From a virus: a stretch of 32,075 nucleotides of DNA. Below are positions 11,032 through 21,500 of the stretch, one piece after another. How positions within the stretch are numbered: position 1 is the first letter of the stretch; the number at the start of each line of letters is the position of its first letter. The translations under genes were made by a program, and so were the position numbers. Under the pieces are notes generated by a model. It searched no databases and was not told where the DNA came from. It saw nothing but the letters and a program-made list of their open reading frames with translations. Location of the stretch: positions 5,660-37,734 of IMG/VR virus record IMGVR_UViG_3300030116_000252; one strand, written 5' to 3'.

Positions 11032-11739
11032 TTAACTGTTAGTTATGTATGTGGCTTCCCAATAAATATGTCTGTAATTTGTATTCATACTATTAACCGC
11101 TGGGTAGGCAGAATACCACTTACTCATTCTTCCTCTATTGCCATAAGTAGTTCTGCTGGCAAATTCACTACCACTGGTCAAAGTTAAGTACGCTCTTGTT
11201 GAATTTGCATCTATTTGTATCATTACAGGACCCCAGCTTGGATACAAACCCATACCGCCACCAACGTGATGCCCTCCGTTCCAAGATGTAAAAGGTAATC
11301 CAGTAAAATAAAACGGATTGCTTTCTGGTGTGCCACTACTATAGCTGTTAAATTTTCCCCTATAGGTAACATGACACACTCTGCCGACTTTTACATACTT
11401 CGCTTGGCTATGAGTAAAACTATGGTCACTCGTTCCGGGTGACCAACTCCCACGAGCATCAGCTACCGCAGTTACGTGTTGAGTAACAGAGCCACTCGAT
11501 ATTCTTGCATTATCAAAAGTTCCAGAAGTAATCTTTGATGTTGCCAAGCTGGGAATATCAGATTCACCTAGAGATAATCTTGCAGATGGAACTGTTCCAG
11601 ATGTTAAGTTATCAGCAGAGAGTGATGTTAAATCTACATGCTGTGTAACTGACCCACTCGATAATCTAGCGTTTGCAAATGTACCAGACGTAATCGCTGA
11701 CGCTGGAAACGCATATCTATTTGCTTCGTATGTACTCAT
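11032..11739 (-). CDS. Short tail fibre paralogue 2
   Basis: The 235-residue protein repeats the stalk pattern 'ASAITSGTFANARLSSGSVTQ', 'SADNLTSGTVPSARLSLGES' (about 14-90), then switches to a different tip (about 100-235) with VGRVCHVTYRGKF and a Gly-rich GGHHVGGGMGLYPSWG. The stalk is nearly identical to paralogue 1 at 9816-10661. Repeat-mediated recombination between the two stalks could exchange tips. The gene follows the main T7-type fibre at its stop. Confidence 0.7.
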   Translation of the reverse strand: MSTYEANRYAFPASAITSGTFANARLSSGSVTQHVDLTSLSADNLTSGTVPSARLSLGESDIPSLATSKITSGTFDNARISSGSVTQHVTAVADARGSWSPGTSDHSFTHSQAKYVKVGRVCHVTYRGKFNSYSSGTPESNPFYFTGLPFTSWNGGHHVGGGMGLYPSWGPVMIQIDANSTRAYLTLTSGSEFASRTTYGNRGRMSKWYSAYPAVNSMNTNYRHIYWEATYITNS

Positions 11740-11740
11740 A

Positions 11741-14212
11741 TTATTTCTCCATTAATAACCAACCCTGAGTATCCCCTGAGAATACCAGAGCAAATCCAGC
11801 TCGTTCTGTAGCAACTGTCATATCACTTGCATCGCCTTGTATCTTTTTGCCATTACGAGCAACAGTTAAATTAGCAGTATCAAATGTTGCACTCAAGTCA
11901 ATAAATCTAACAGTATCACCAGCAGTAGGGCTGGCTGGTAGCGTTGCTGTTACAGCTCCACTCGAGGTATCAACAAAGTATCCTCGACTTGCCGCTACAT
12001 TAAATGCAGATGTTTTTGTTTCCCAAGTAAAATCTGTTTCAACAGTCACTGAACCACCCAAAGCAATAGCAGAACCATTGATTGTTATAGAAGAGTTAGC
12101 TAATGCTGAGTTTGGAACTGATGACAATCTAGCATTGGGTAATGTTCCAGAACTTATATTTGATGCGTCTATAGATGCAACATTAAATGTACCGAAACCA
12201 ACTATGTCTACTACATCGCCATTAGCAAGAGCAGAAGCAAACACAACAGATGAACCACTCGTTACAGTTACATCTGTACCATTAACTTGTTTTACACCAT
12301 TAAGATAAACGTCAACAAAACCAGCGTCATAAGCAAGAGTATTACCATTGGCATCACTCCCAGTTACAGTTGTTGGTGTACCAGATATATTATAAGTAAA
12401 TCGAGCAGACGTTCCATTTACTGTAGAACCAGCTGCTGCCCAACCAGATGACTTATATACCTTCAGCTCATTTGCAGTTGTATCAAAAAATAAATCACCA
12501 ACATCTAATGTATTATTCGCAAGAGCATTTCTTTCTGAAGTTGTACCAACTTTATAAACATTTCCAAATGATGTTACTTGACCTATGTTTGCAGCAACTG
12601 TATTTACATTTGCTATCGAACCACCTACATTATTTACGTTTGTTATTGCACCAGCAACTGCTGAGATATTTGAGTTTGCACCAGCAACAGTAGTAACATC
12701 AGAAGATATGCCAGCAACTGTTGTAACATTAGCTTGTATGCCAGCAACTGTATTTATATTTGTTAGACCGCCACCAACTGTATTTACATTTGCAATCGAA
12801 CCAGCAACCAAAGATATATTACTATCCTTGACTGTGATTGTATTACCCATACCATTGCCATGAACATAGCAGTAGTATCTCAATCCAGATGATGGTGCTG
12901 TTGTTGCAACTTCTATCTGTATCTTTCTATCGCCAGAGCTTCGACCAGCATTAAAGGTTGTAGTGTTTACATAGTTTGATTGTGTGGTTGCAGAACCATT
13001 TAAAAAGTAAGTAACACCAACTTCGTATGCAGAGCTACCATTTTTAAATACTAATGGGTGTCCATCATTAGTCGCATCATTCTGATTAAAAATATATGTA
13101 TTACCTCTAAACACCTCAATAGCTGGTGCATTAGAGCTATCGAGAACAAACACATTACCAGAACCAGGATTTGCAACAGTAACTGTGTATGTTTTCTCAA
13201 GAGAATTAGCTAGCGATGTTATATCACCAGAGATTGCTGCCAAAGTGTTGAGGTCAGATACTGCGTCAGATGTACCAAGAAGAGCAACATTAGAAGCAAC
13301 ACCAGATACATTTGATAAATGCGTTGTATTTATGCCAGCAACTGTACTCACATTCGATGCTATGCCAGCTACACTTGTTACGTCTGATGCTATACCAGCA
13401 ACAGTAGTAACATTAGCTTTAATATTTTCAACAGCAGCAACATCACTTGAGATACCAGCAACAGCTGTAACATCACTTGCAATTCCAGCAACTGTACCAA
13501 TATTTGTAATTACTCCTGATGCATTGAGAGCTGCAATATTCGCATTCGCATTAGCAACTGTTGTAACATTTCCTGAAATTCCAGCAACTGTTGTAACATT
13601 ACTCGATATACCAGCTACAGTCGTTACATCTGCACTTATACCAGCTACAGTAGTTACATTTGCACTTATACCAGCAACAGTATTTATATTAGCTGACTGC
13701 GTTGCTACAGTCGTTACAGAAGATATGCTTGGTCCAGCTTCAACAGCACCAGTTGTAGCATTAAAAGCCATTACTGTACCTACTCTTGATGCTTTAAGAG
13801 GTAGCTCCATAGATGCAGAAGCATCAGAATCTTGCAATCTTATTGAACGACTTATTGTATCATCTACATCAGCATCTATAGCTACTAATTTATCTAGCTC
13901 AGTATTCAGAGAAGAAATATTAAATGCACCAGAAACTGGAAAGTCTGTTGTTCTTTCTAGGGCTATATCTCTTGTTATTACTACAGTTGACCCACCACTT
14001 GCTCCTGTCACACTCATCGTGACTGTTCCTGTTGAACCATTGCCACCTGATACTGTGTAGTGAGTAGTGATTGTTTTTAGCGTATTATCTACAAATACTT
14101 TTAGGTCTGCTGCTGCAAAAAACTCAAAGTTTACTGTAAAAGAGGTCTGTGTTTGCCCTTGAGCAACCGAATATGACACTCTTGGTGTATTATTTGATAC
14201 TGATATGGTCAT
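11741..14212 (-). CDS. T7-type tail fibre with repeat stalk and cupredoxin-like insert
   Basis: The 823-residue protein starts with a domain like the N-terminus of T7 gp17 (about residues 1-150: VSYSVAQGQTQTSFTVNFEF, then DIALERTTDFPVSG), which attaches fibres to the tail. A stalk of decapeptide-like repeats follows ('NVTTVAGISADVTTVAGISS', about 165-340 and 467-545), interrupted at about 341-465 by a beta-rich domain with H385, C448, H451 and M455 arranged as in type-1 copper proteins. A C-terminal part (about 550-823) carries TSGTLPNARLS-type sequence and a beta-rich tip. It is the longest fibre and follows the internal virion proteins, as in T7. Confidence 0.8.
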   Translation of the reverse strand: MTISVSNNTPRVSYSVAQGQTQTSFTVNFEFFAAADLKVFVDNTLKTITTHYTVSGGNGSTGTVTMSVTGASGGSTVVITRDIALERTTDFPVSGAFNISSLNTELDKLVAIDADVDDTISRSIRLQDSDASASMELPLKASRVGTVMAFNATTGAVEAGPSISSVTTVATQSANINTVAGISANVTTVAGISADVTTVAGISSNVTTVAGISGNVTTVANANANIAALNASGVITNIGTVAGIASDVTAVAGISSDVAAVENIKANVTTVAGIASDVTSVAGIASNVSTVAGINTTHLSNVSGVASNVALLGTSDAVSDLNTLAAISGDITSLANSLEKTYTVTVANPGSGNVFVLDSSNAPAIEVFRGNTYIFNQNDATNDGHPLVFKNGSSAYEVGVTYFLNGSATTQSNYVNTTTFNAGRSSGDRKIQIEVATTAPSSGLRYYCYVHGNGMGNTITVKDSNISLVAGSIANVNTVGGGLTNINTVAGIQANVTTVAGISSDVTTVAGANSNISAVAGAITNVNNVGGSIANVNTVAANIGQVTSFGNVYKVGTTSERNALANNTLDVGDLFFDTTANELKVYKSSGWAAAGSTVNGTSARFTYNISGTPTTVTGSDANGNTLAYDAGFVDVYLNGVKQVNGTDVTVTSGSSVVFASALANGDVVDIVGFGTFNVASIDASNISSGTLPNARLSSVPNSALANSSITINGSAIALGGSVTVETDFTWETKTSAFNVAASRGYFVDTSSGAVTATLPASPTAGDTVRFIDLSATFDTANLTVARNGKKIQGDASDMTVATERAGFALVFSGDTQGWLLMEK
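12578..13720 (-). repeat. Repeats encoding 'V.TVAGI' stalk units
   Basis: Two blocks of short tandem repeats code for units of the form NVTTVAGI(S/A)xx. One runs at about 13193-13720 (residues 165-340) and the other at about 12578-12814 (residues 467-545). They are separated by the non-repetitive cupredoxin-like segment at 12818-13192. The plus strand reads them as runs of 'ccagcaactgttgtaacatt'-like units, which explains the long open frames on the opposite strand. Such repeats can expand or contract by slippage and change stalk length. Confidence 0.75.
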
Positions 14213-14239
14213 AACGAAACTCTACTTTCTTTTTTATGT

Positions 14240-17200
14240 TTAATCAAGTCGTTCATCTATTGCTGCTCCTAAGTCCCTAACATGAGATTTAACGTAAGGT
14301 AGTGAAAGAAAAGGTAATATCTTCATCAAATCACTAGCTCCATGACCAAAATCACCATTTAACATTTCCATAATTGCTTTTCCCATATCAAATGTATGAC
14401 TTGGACCAGCTCCAAATAAACCAACTAATGAATCAGTAGCAGTATCTTGATACTTCGGACTTATAAATCCACCAGTTATATTCTCCCCTCGAACAGCTAA
14501 TATTGTATGTAATGATTCATAGAATAAATCCATATAAATTGCTGCAACTCCAGAGTATTCAAAAGATTGCAACATCTTATCTTGCATACTCATCTCATCC
14601 CAAACATAATCAGGCTTTCTCAAGCTTAAAGACCAGTAAGCTAATCCTACTCCAATAAGAGGTGCCATAACTCTGCTCTTCAAAGCACCTTGAGTGAGTG
14701 ATGCTGTCACTTTATTCACAGCAGCAAAAGAATAAGAAAAAAATTGGAAAGGCATACCAAGTAAAGGTACATCAAATTTTACATAGCCGGGGTAATCTAC
14801 ACTTTCTTTAAACAAACCACCCAATCCAGCTTTATTTACTGTAGAGGTACGCAAAAAAACAATACCATCAACAAGCTTTGGCTTATCTGCTGGTGTACCC
14901 ATAAGAATTGTATTCAAAACACCACTTGCAACACTTGCTCTAAAATCATCTCTAAAAGAAATATCTTTCCAATTGTCAGTATTTGCTAACCAAAGACCAC
15001 TAGCATCATCTCTAGACTTTGTAATTGTTCCATCATCAACAAGACCTTCAATCTTCTTAGCTTCTTTCTTCCCAATATTATATCTCAAAAGATATTCAAC
15101 CTCGAACTGGCTTGCCTTGCCATACTTCTTTGGATTCGACACTTTCAGAGCAGAGTTAATATAATGGTCTATTCTTAATACACCATCTAATCTTTTTAAT
15201 GCTGTGGTAACTACAGTTAAACCATTAAGAATATAAAAAGCATTCTTTGACTTATCAAATAGATGGTCACTCATAGAGTTAAATGACATTTCATTTACAA
15301 ATCTTTGATGACTTGTGCCTAATGTAAGGTCGATTGCTTCACCAGCTTTTGCCACTTCTTTAATTGCTGCTCTCACTCGTGGATTAAAAAATGCTTCAAA
15401 CAAACCAAACATTGTTTTACCTACACCATGATTCATCATGATTACAGAAGGTTCAGCCATAGTTGAGAAAACAACACCACCTAGATAACTAAGCTGTGCA
15501 AAAGTTCGAGAAAGATTTACAAGATACTTATCCCATCTATATGGGTTATCATGCAATCTATTCGTAACAACCCTATCATACATATACCTTACTTGAAGAA
15601 AATGTTTCTCTGCATCCGCAACATCTAATCCTTTATCAAAAGCTTCCTCAAAGATATCATCTTGAATATCATCTATAGTTTTGAATGTTCCAAACTCTCT
15701 CTTAAATTCAACCATACCAGCAGTTTGCTGGACATATTTTTTATAAACTGAAAATGGGTCAGTATGTATAAACTTAATTAATCTACTATTTGGTATATCA
15801 AGAACCCTACTCTTTAAATGCTTTGATATGCCAGCGCCTACAAATATTTCTTCAACTCTATCTTCTTGCTCGAGCAATATTTTCTGAGTTGTTTCTTTTG
15901 CTAGTTTACTAGCATCATCTCTTGTTAATGTGCCTGATGTTCTTTTCCCATCATCTGTTACTCGATATGTCGTTTTCATCAATTCAGTAGTGAGAAGTTC
16001 TTCAAACTCTTCTCTGTTTGCTCGAATCATATCTATGTTAAAGTTTCTTGGAAAAAAGTTTTCATCAAAATAGTTTTCTCCAGATTTTTGTATATTTTTT
16101 ATATCATCTAATCTAGCAAGAACTTCATTAAGATTATCTGTTTTTAATTTTATTGTTTTAGCATAGCTTTCATCCCACCTCTTTCTGCGTTTGATATGGA
16201 ACTCTTGTTTAGCTCTTCCTTCCTTTGTGTATTTTATTTGTTTTCCATCTTTCTCAAAGAAACCTCTTTTTAAATCAGCTTCCATTTGTTTTATTTTTTC
16301 TAAGTTTTCATTCTTTTTTGCAACTCTTGCTTCAATATCCTGTCGTAATCTAAATGGTTTACCTCTTTCAAAGTTAGCTCCACCCAGTAAACCTACTGCT
16401 TCTTTTTCTATCTTTTCCTTTTTAAAAGTTTTAATCATATACTGTATGGCTGCGTTTTCCATATCAGTATCACCAGCTTCACCTGTTATGTATCTAACAG
16501 TTATATCATGAAAAAACTCTCTTTCTGTTTTCTGGACACCACCAGCCATTAATCTTCTTGGTGTTTGATAGAGCTTTTGCCATTCAACTTGTTCCATAGA
16601 AAATAAATTTTGAGAAGAACGTAATGGTGACATACCAACTGATTCTAAATAAAAACTTCTCATCTTAATTGTAAAGTCATAAAGCTTTGCCATGTGCTTT
16701 GCTTTATTCTGATGAACACTATTACCTAACTTAAATCCACGCTTTATAAGTTCTAGATTCAATCCGCTATCAAAACCAAGCTTAAGAATATAATACTTAG
16801 ATATTGCTGTTGCTGTGCTATCAGTAAGTAAATCTTTTATAGGATTAAAAATAAACTGAAACAAAGGACTCTTAATATAGATATTTTCAGCAAACTTGAA
16901 TCCTTCATTAAATTTATCTAAAGACTTTCTTCTGAAACGAATAGCTTTTTTGTTATCAGTAGCTCTCATTTCTAATTCTGATATTCTATTTTCAATTGCT
17001 GATTGAGCATCTTCAAGCTCAACAAGTCTTCTACCAGTCTTATCTCTTTTCGCATATCCACGTAACTGTTCAACATGAATAGCATCAGAAGGATTATACT
17101 TTTCGTTTTTATTTACACCAAACTTCTCTACTTTGTTTGTGTTAGGATTAAAGACTCCTTCTTCTTTTAACTTATCTAAAAACTGTCTAAACTCAGGTGT

Positions 17201-18532
17201 ATTTAACTTTGCTATTTCTTTACCTATTTTTGCTGCTTCTTGTTCAAGAATAGGAATCTGTTTGTCATAAGCATTTTTATTGCTTATAAGCTGGTCGCGG
17301 TCTGCAAGAGCTTCAATCTTTTTTGTATCATATACCTCATCACCAACCTTGAATTGTTTTATCTTACCTTCAGCTAATCTTTTAGAATCTTTGAATATCT
17401 TTGATTGTTGAGTTTGTTTATTTTCAGCAGCTTGTACTTGTAAATACTCTACTTCTTTTGTTACTCGAGCTGCATAATCATCAACAGTATCACCGACTTG
17501 TGATGCAAGTTTAGAAAGAGCATTCTTATCTTTTAAAACTTTTTGTCTTAACTTAATACCAGTAAGTATTTCAGCTCCCTCTGAAATCACATCATCAACT
17601 TGTGCTTTTGAATATGGCACTAATACATCTTCAATAAATCTATCAGAAGTTGGTTTGATATTTGTTCTACCAGTACTTCTTATCTGTGCTTCTTTAATAG
17701 AATGCGTTGCTTCATCTGTATGCTTATTATTAAAGGCAACAGATTTAGAAAAGTTATCAGAATTATTTCTTAGTCTTCTTGCTGCTACTGTTGCTGGTAA
17801 ACCAAGAACACCTCCAAGTATACCACCAAACACAGTTGCTGCACCAATACTCATTCCAACTTCACCAGGGGTTGCAAGAGGGTCAAACGGATATCGAGTC
17901 ATTTCTTGAGCAGCTACAATAACTCCAGTTCCAGCACCAACTCTCACAGCAGACCGAGCAAGACCAACAGTTGGGCCGCCAAAAGGTAATGCAATAAAAT
18001 TAATAGGGTCTAAGAATGCTGCTCCTAAATTCTGCCAGAAACCACCCATTCTAATTACTTCTCGTCTTGCTATATTTTCATCAAGAACTCTTTTCTTAAA
18101 TTCAAAATGGTCAAGATTCTTTGAGTCAGCAAAATATAATGCATGTTCTTCATAGCCACGAATAAGCTCTTTATCAAAAGGATTAAAGTTTGGGTCAAAC
18201 TGTACCTCTTCTTTATCTTTATATTCTTGAAGTTGTTTGAATGTATCAATATCTTGTTCATCAGCTCCAATATTTAACATCCCTCCATACTGAGTTCTGT
18301 TTTGACCAATCAAACCCATGTAATACATAAAAGGTCTAGCATACCCTTTTGTATTAAACTCTAAATCTTCTCTAAATGCTTCGTATTGTGAATCATAATT
18401 ATGACCAAACATTGCTTGAGTTGATTCCCAAAATGTAGGACGTAATTGTTCAGTAGGTAAAAATCCCTCAATATCAACCATACCAGATGGCAAATAACTA
18501 TTGTCTATTAGAAAATCAGTTTTCTCAGTCAT
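14240..18532 (-). CDS. Large internal virion protein (gp16-like position)
   Basis: The 1430-residue protein lies where T7 encodes gp16, the DNA-ejection protein that enters the host envelope. It begins MTEKTDFLIDNSYLPSGMVD. A hydrophobic, Gly/Ala-rich stretch (about 163-250, with LGAAFLDPINFIALPFGGPT and GAATVFGGILGGVLGLPATV) could insert in a membrane. A long charged, coiled-coil-like section follows (about 300-560 and 720-820). I see no lytic transglycosylase motif, unlike T7 gp16. The start overlaps the upstream gene by 8 bases. Assignment rests on position, size and membrane character, not on a motif. Confidence 0.65.
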   Translation of the reverse strand: MTEKTDFLIDNSYLPSGMVDIEGFLPTEQLRPTFWESTQAMFGHNYDSQYEAFREDLEFNTKGYARPFMYYMGLIGQNRTQYGGMLNIGADEQDIDTFKQLQEYKDKEEVQFDPNFNPFDKELIRGYEEHALYFADSKNLDHFEFKKRVLDENIARREVIRMGGFWQNLGAAFLDPINFIALPFGGPTVGLARSAVRVGAGTGVIVAAQEMTRYPFDPLATPGEVGMSIGAATVFGGILGGVLGLPATVAARRLRNNSDNFSKSVAFNNKHTDEATHSIKEAQIRSTGRTNIKPTSDRFIEDVLVPYSKAQVDDVISEGAEILTGIKLRQKVLKDKNALSKLASQVGDTVDDYAARVTKEVEYLQVQAAENKQTQQSKIFKDSKRLAEGKIKQFKVGDEVYDTKKIEALADRDQLISNKNAYDKQIPILEQEAAKIGKEIAKLNTPEFRQFLDKLKEEGVFNPNTNKVEKFGVNKNEKYNPSDAIHVEQLRGYAKRDKTGRRLVELEDAQSAIENRISELEMRATDNKKAIRFRRKSLDKFNEGFKFAENIYIKSPLFQFIFNPIKDLLTDSTATAISKYYILKLGFDSGLNLELIKRGFKLGNSVHQNKAKHMAKLYDFTIKMRSFYLESVGMSPLRSSQNLFSMEQVEWQKLYQTPRRLMAGGVQKTEREFFHDITVRYITGEAGDTDMENAAIQYMIKTFKKEKIEKEAVGLLGGANFERGKPFRLRQDIEARVAKKNENLEKIKQMEADLKRGFFEKDGKQIKYTKEGRAKQEFHIKRRKRWDESYAKTIKLKTDNLNEVLARLDDIKNIQKSGENYFDENFFPRNFNIDMIRANREEFEELLTTELMKTTYRVTDDGKRTSGTLTRDDASKLAKETTQKILLEQEDRVEEIFVGAGISKHLKSRVLDIPNSRLIKFIHTDPFSVYKKYVQQTAGMVEFKREFGTFKTIDDIQDDIFEEAFDKGLDVADAEKHFLQVRYMYDRVVTNRLHDNPYRWDKYLVNLSRTFAQLSYLGGVVFSTMAEPSVIMMNHGVGKTMFGLFEAFFNPRVRAAIKEVAKAGEAIDLTLGTSHQRFVNEMSFNSMSDHLFDKSKNAFYILNGLTVVTTALKRLDGVLRIDHYINSALKVSNPKKYGKASQFEVEYLLRYNIGKKEAKKIEGLVDDGTITKSRDDASGLWLANTDNWKDISFRDDFRASVASGVLNTILMGTPADKPKLVDGIVFLRTSTVNKAGLGGLFKESVDYPGYVKFDVPLLGMPFQFFSYSFAAVNKVTASLTQGALKSRVMAPLIGVGLAYWSLSLRKPDYVWDEMSMQDKMLQSFEYSGVAAIYMDLFYESLHTILAVRGENITGGFISPKYQDTATDSLVGLFGAGPSHTFDMGKAIMEMLNGDFGHGASDLMKILPFLSLPYVKSHVRDLGAAIDERLD

Positions 18533-21500
18533 TCATTACTTCTTGTCTTCTATCAACTCCTGATTGAATTTTATTTCTAAATATCTCTTCGTACACACCA
18601 TCTTTATCAAAAGCAGCAGAAAGACTTCCAAGAGAAAATACAAATGGTATTGTATCTCCTTTTGTGTTTGTAACCATTACTGGTGCAAGACTTTCATTCT
18701 TAGTAACTCTCATTGCTTGATAAATTATTTCATTTGCCATAGCAGTTTCATAAGCAACAAGAACAACTTTACCTATACCTTTTTCTTTCAAATCTTCTGC
18801 TAATCTTCTTTTAAATATTTCTTGGCTTATATCTTGTCCAGACTTCAATTCACCAGCAAATTCAGAAGCAAGTCTATCGCCCTCCATGTAGTATGCTAAG
18901 TTAGGGTCTTTTTCCATACCAGAATATATTTCATCAGTCGGAATATTCTGCCTTGAGAATTGAAACTTTTTTAAGAAAGTATCTGTTTGTGTAGCATCAA
19001 AATCAAAATACAAATCATCAGGTAATCTATCATTCACATAGTCAACAAGAGCATAGTATCTTTCTTCTCCTAAATGTAAGGCTGGATGCAATCTTGTATG
19101 TGTTGTTGAGAGGGTGTGCATATTTGTAAAGTCTAATACATTACCTTTGCTTTCAACGTAGTTTGTTTCCATATATTCTGTAAGTAATTCTTTGTACTGA
19201 TTATAGTATTGCTTCAGTCCTTTCTTATCATTTCGCAATTGTGAATCCATCATTGCAGTCACAAAAAAGTTTTCTGTTATATCCATAATTTCTTGAGGTG
19301 GTTGAAATAAAGATAATGCATTTTTGTTATCACTTGCTGGACCAAATATCTCTGTACTGTTAATTAAATCTTTTACTATTATCTCTCTATTTGCATTGCT
19401 AGGTTCATATAAAGTTTTTATCTTTAGCTGCTTCATTAATATTCCTAATGCATCATTAATATCGTCATTACTTATTTGACTATAACCATTAAGAATATCC
19501 GAATAAGGAAAATCAGTTGGAACTTCTACTGCTGTTTCTTCAAGTGGATGTCCTGTATTTGCATTATCAATAAGACCAAATGCCTGTTGATTACCACCAG
19601 CTCTAAATTTAAGAATAGCATTTATAGAAGCTAACTCTCTAAATGAATCATTAATAGATTTAAAACCATAGTTACCAGCAAACTTATTTGTACCTTTGTA
19701 CCCTATTACAGAAAGTTTTCTGCCATCTGGACCGGGCTGATTCATTAAGTTCATTCTATGAGTATCTAATACTTTTAATGTTTTCTCATCTGCTCCACCC
19801 ATCATATTATACAAATCAACAAATTGATGTGGTAAGTATCCTTGTTTTATAAAGCCATACATAAGCTGTCTAACTGGATTGAGCTCAAGACTTTCTTCAG
19901 ATGAATAGAAGTCTTTCATGTTTTCTTGAATGGTTTTATTCTTATCAATTAAACCTAAATTATTTTCTTCACTATATATTTTAAGTTCATTAAAGAGTAA
20001 ATCATCAACCATCTTTGAAGCTTTTTCATCTCTCTTTGCTGAATGTCTTAACACAGCATTAGCATCATTTTGGTAATTTAATATTTCTTGTTTATTAGAT
20101 TGTTCATTTACAGCTAGTGCTAGTATCTGTGATATACCAGTTGTGAGGTTAGTTCGTACATCATCAAGCTGGATATCATCTCTATTATAATATTTATCAT
20201 ATTCAGCTAAATATTTTTCATTTATCTTTTCTCTTAATTTATCTGCTGGGTTGCGAATAAAGTTAAGAAACTGTTTTAGGTCATCTAGTTTTTCACTATT
20301 TAATACAGCCAAACCTTGTTCTGTTTTTACATTAGGTTCAAGAGCAACAAGTTGTGCAACATTTGATGTAATTATTTGATTGATTCTCTGTCCTAATACT
20401 TTTTCTAATGCACCCTTATCACTTATAACTATTTGTCCAACATTTTTGCCACCACTTTTTGTAGCCCAGCTTGAGAACCTATCTATAAAATTATTTATAT
20501 CTTTTACTGCTTGCTCTACATCTTCTTCACTTTTTACATTTCTTGTAATGTTATCTTTTATGCTTTCCATCTCATAAGAATAATCAAGAAGCTCTTCTCG
20601 TTTCTCTTGTAGCTCTAATTCATTTGCTTTCTTATCAATGTTTCTTTGTATTGTTGCTTCAATATTAGTTTTATTTTGAAGATAAGATGATACTCTTCTG
20701 TTTATTACTTGCTTTCTTGCAGAATCAAGAATGTCAGTACTGTCCATTTGTTTCTTAAAATTGATAATTGCTTTCTTTGTAGCTAAATCAAATGGAACTT
20801 CTTCTCCTTTTATATTAGGATAAAAGTTCAAATTATCTTCTCTACCATCATCAAGATATCCAAGTATTTTACGCCATGCACCAGAGGGCAATGCATTTCC
20901 TTCTGCATCAGATATTTGTAGAATTTCATCACCTAATCTCACCACAGCAGCAGCAGCAAGTTGTGCTTTCTTTGACCTCATTTTTTCATCAGGAAAAGCT
21001 TTTGGATTATCTACACTTTGTTTTTCAAACTTTTTTGAAAGTGCATTTATTTTTTCAGCAGAAAAAGGTGTTTTCTTTGTGTCTTCAATATCTTGATTTA
21101 CTACACTAAGAACATTGTTCTTTTCTAAGAATGAAGATGCAGTAGTAGTATCCGAACTTGTAAGTATATTTTTGGTAAGTTCTTTATATTTTGTAGAAAG
21201 CTTAAACAAACTTTCCATTTGCCAGCCTTCTGTTCCATTTAAAATCTCTCTTACATCTTGCAGTTTTTCAGGATTATTACGCAACTTATCTGATATGTAA
21301 GCTCCACTAGATTGAAAAAAAGCATTAATACCATCCACATCTTCTTTATCTAATCCATCTTCACTAAAGATATTTGCAAGATTTGTATTCAAATCAAGAT
21401 TATCTATACGTCTTTGATACTTTTCTGTGAGTCCTAGCTCTCTTGCTTTTGAAAATGTATTCTCTAAAAGTTGAGAGGATTGAACTACATTTTCCATTTG

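Noticed and set aside
13185-14060. 291-codon open frame on the plus strand
   Set aside because: It is the antisense of the repeat stalk of the T7-type fibre. Repeated NVTTVAGI codons leave the opposite strand free of stops. It has no ribosome-binding site, and the fibre frame has clear family signatures.
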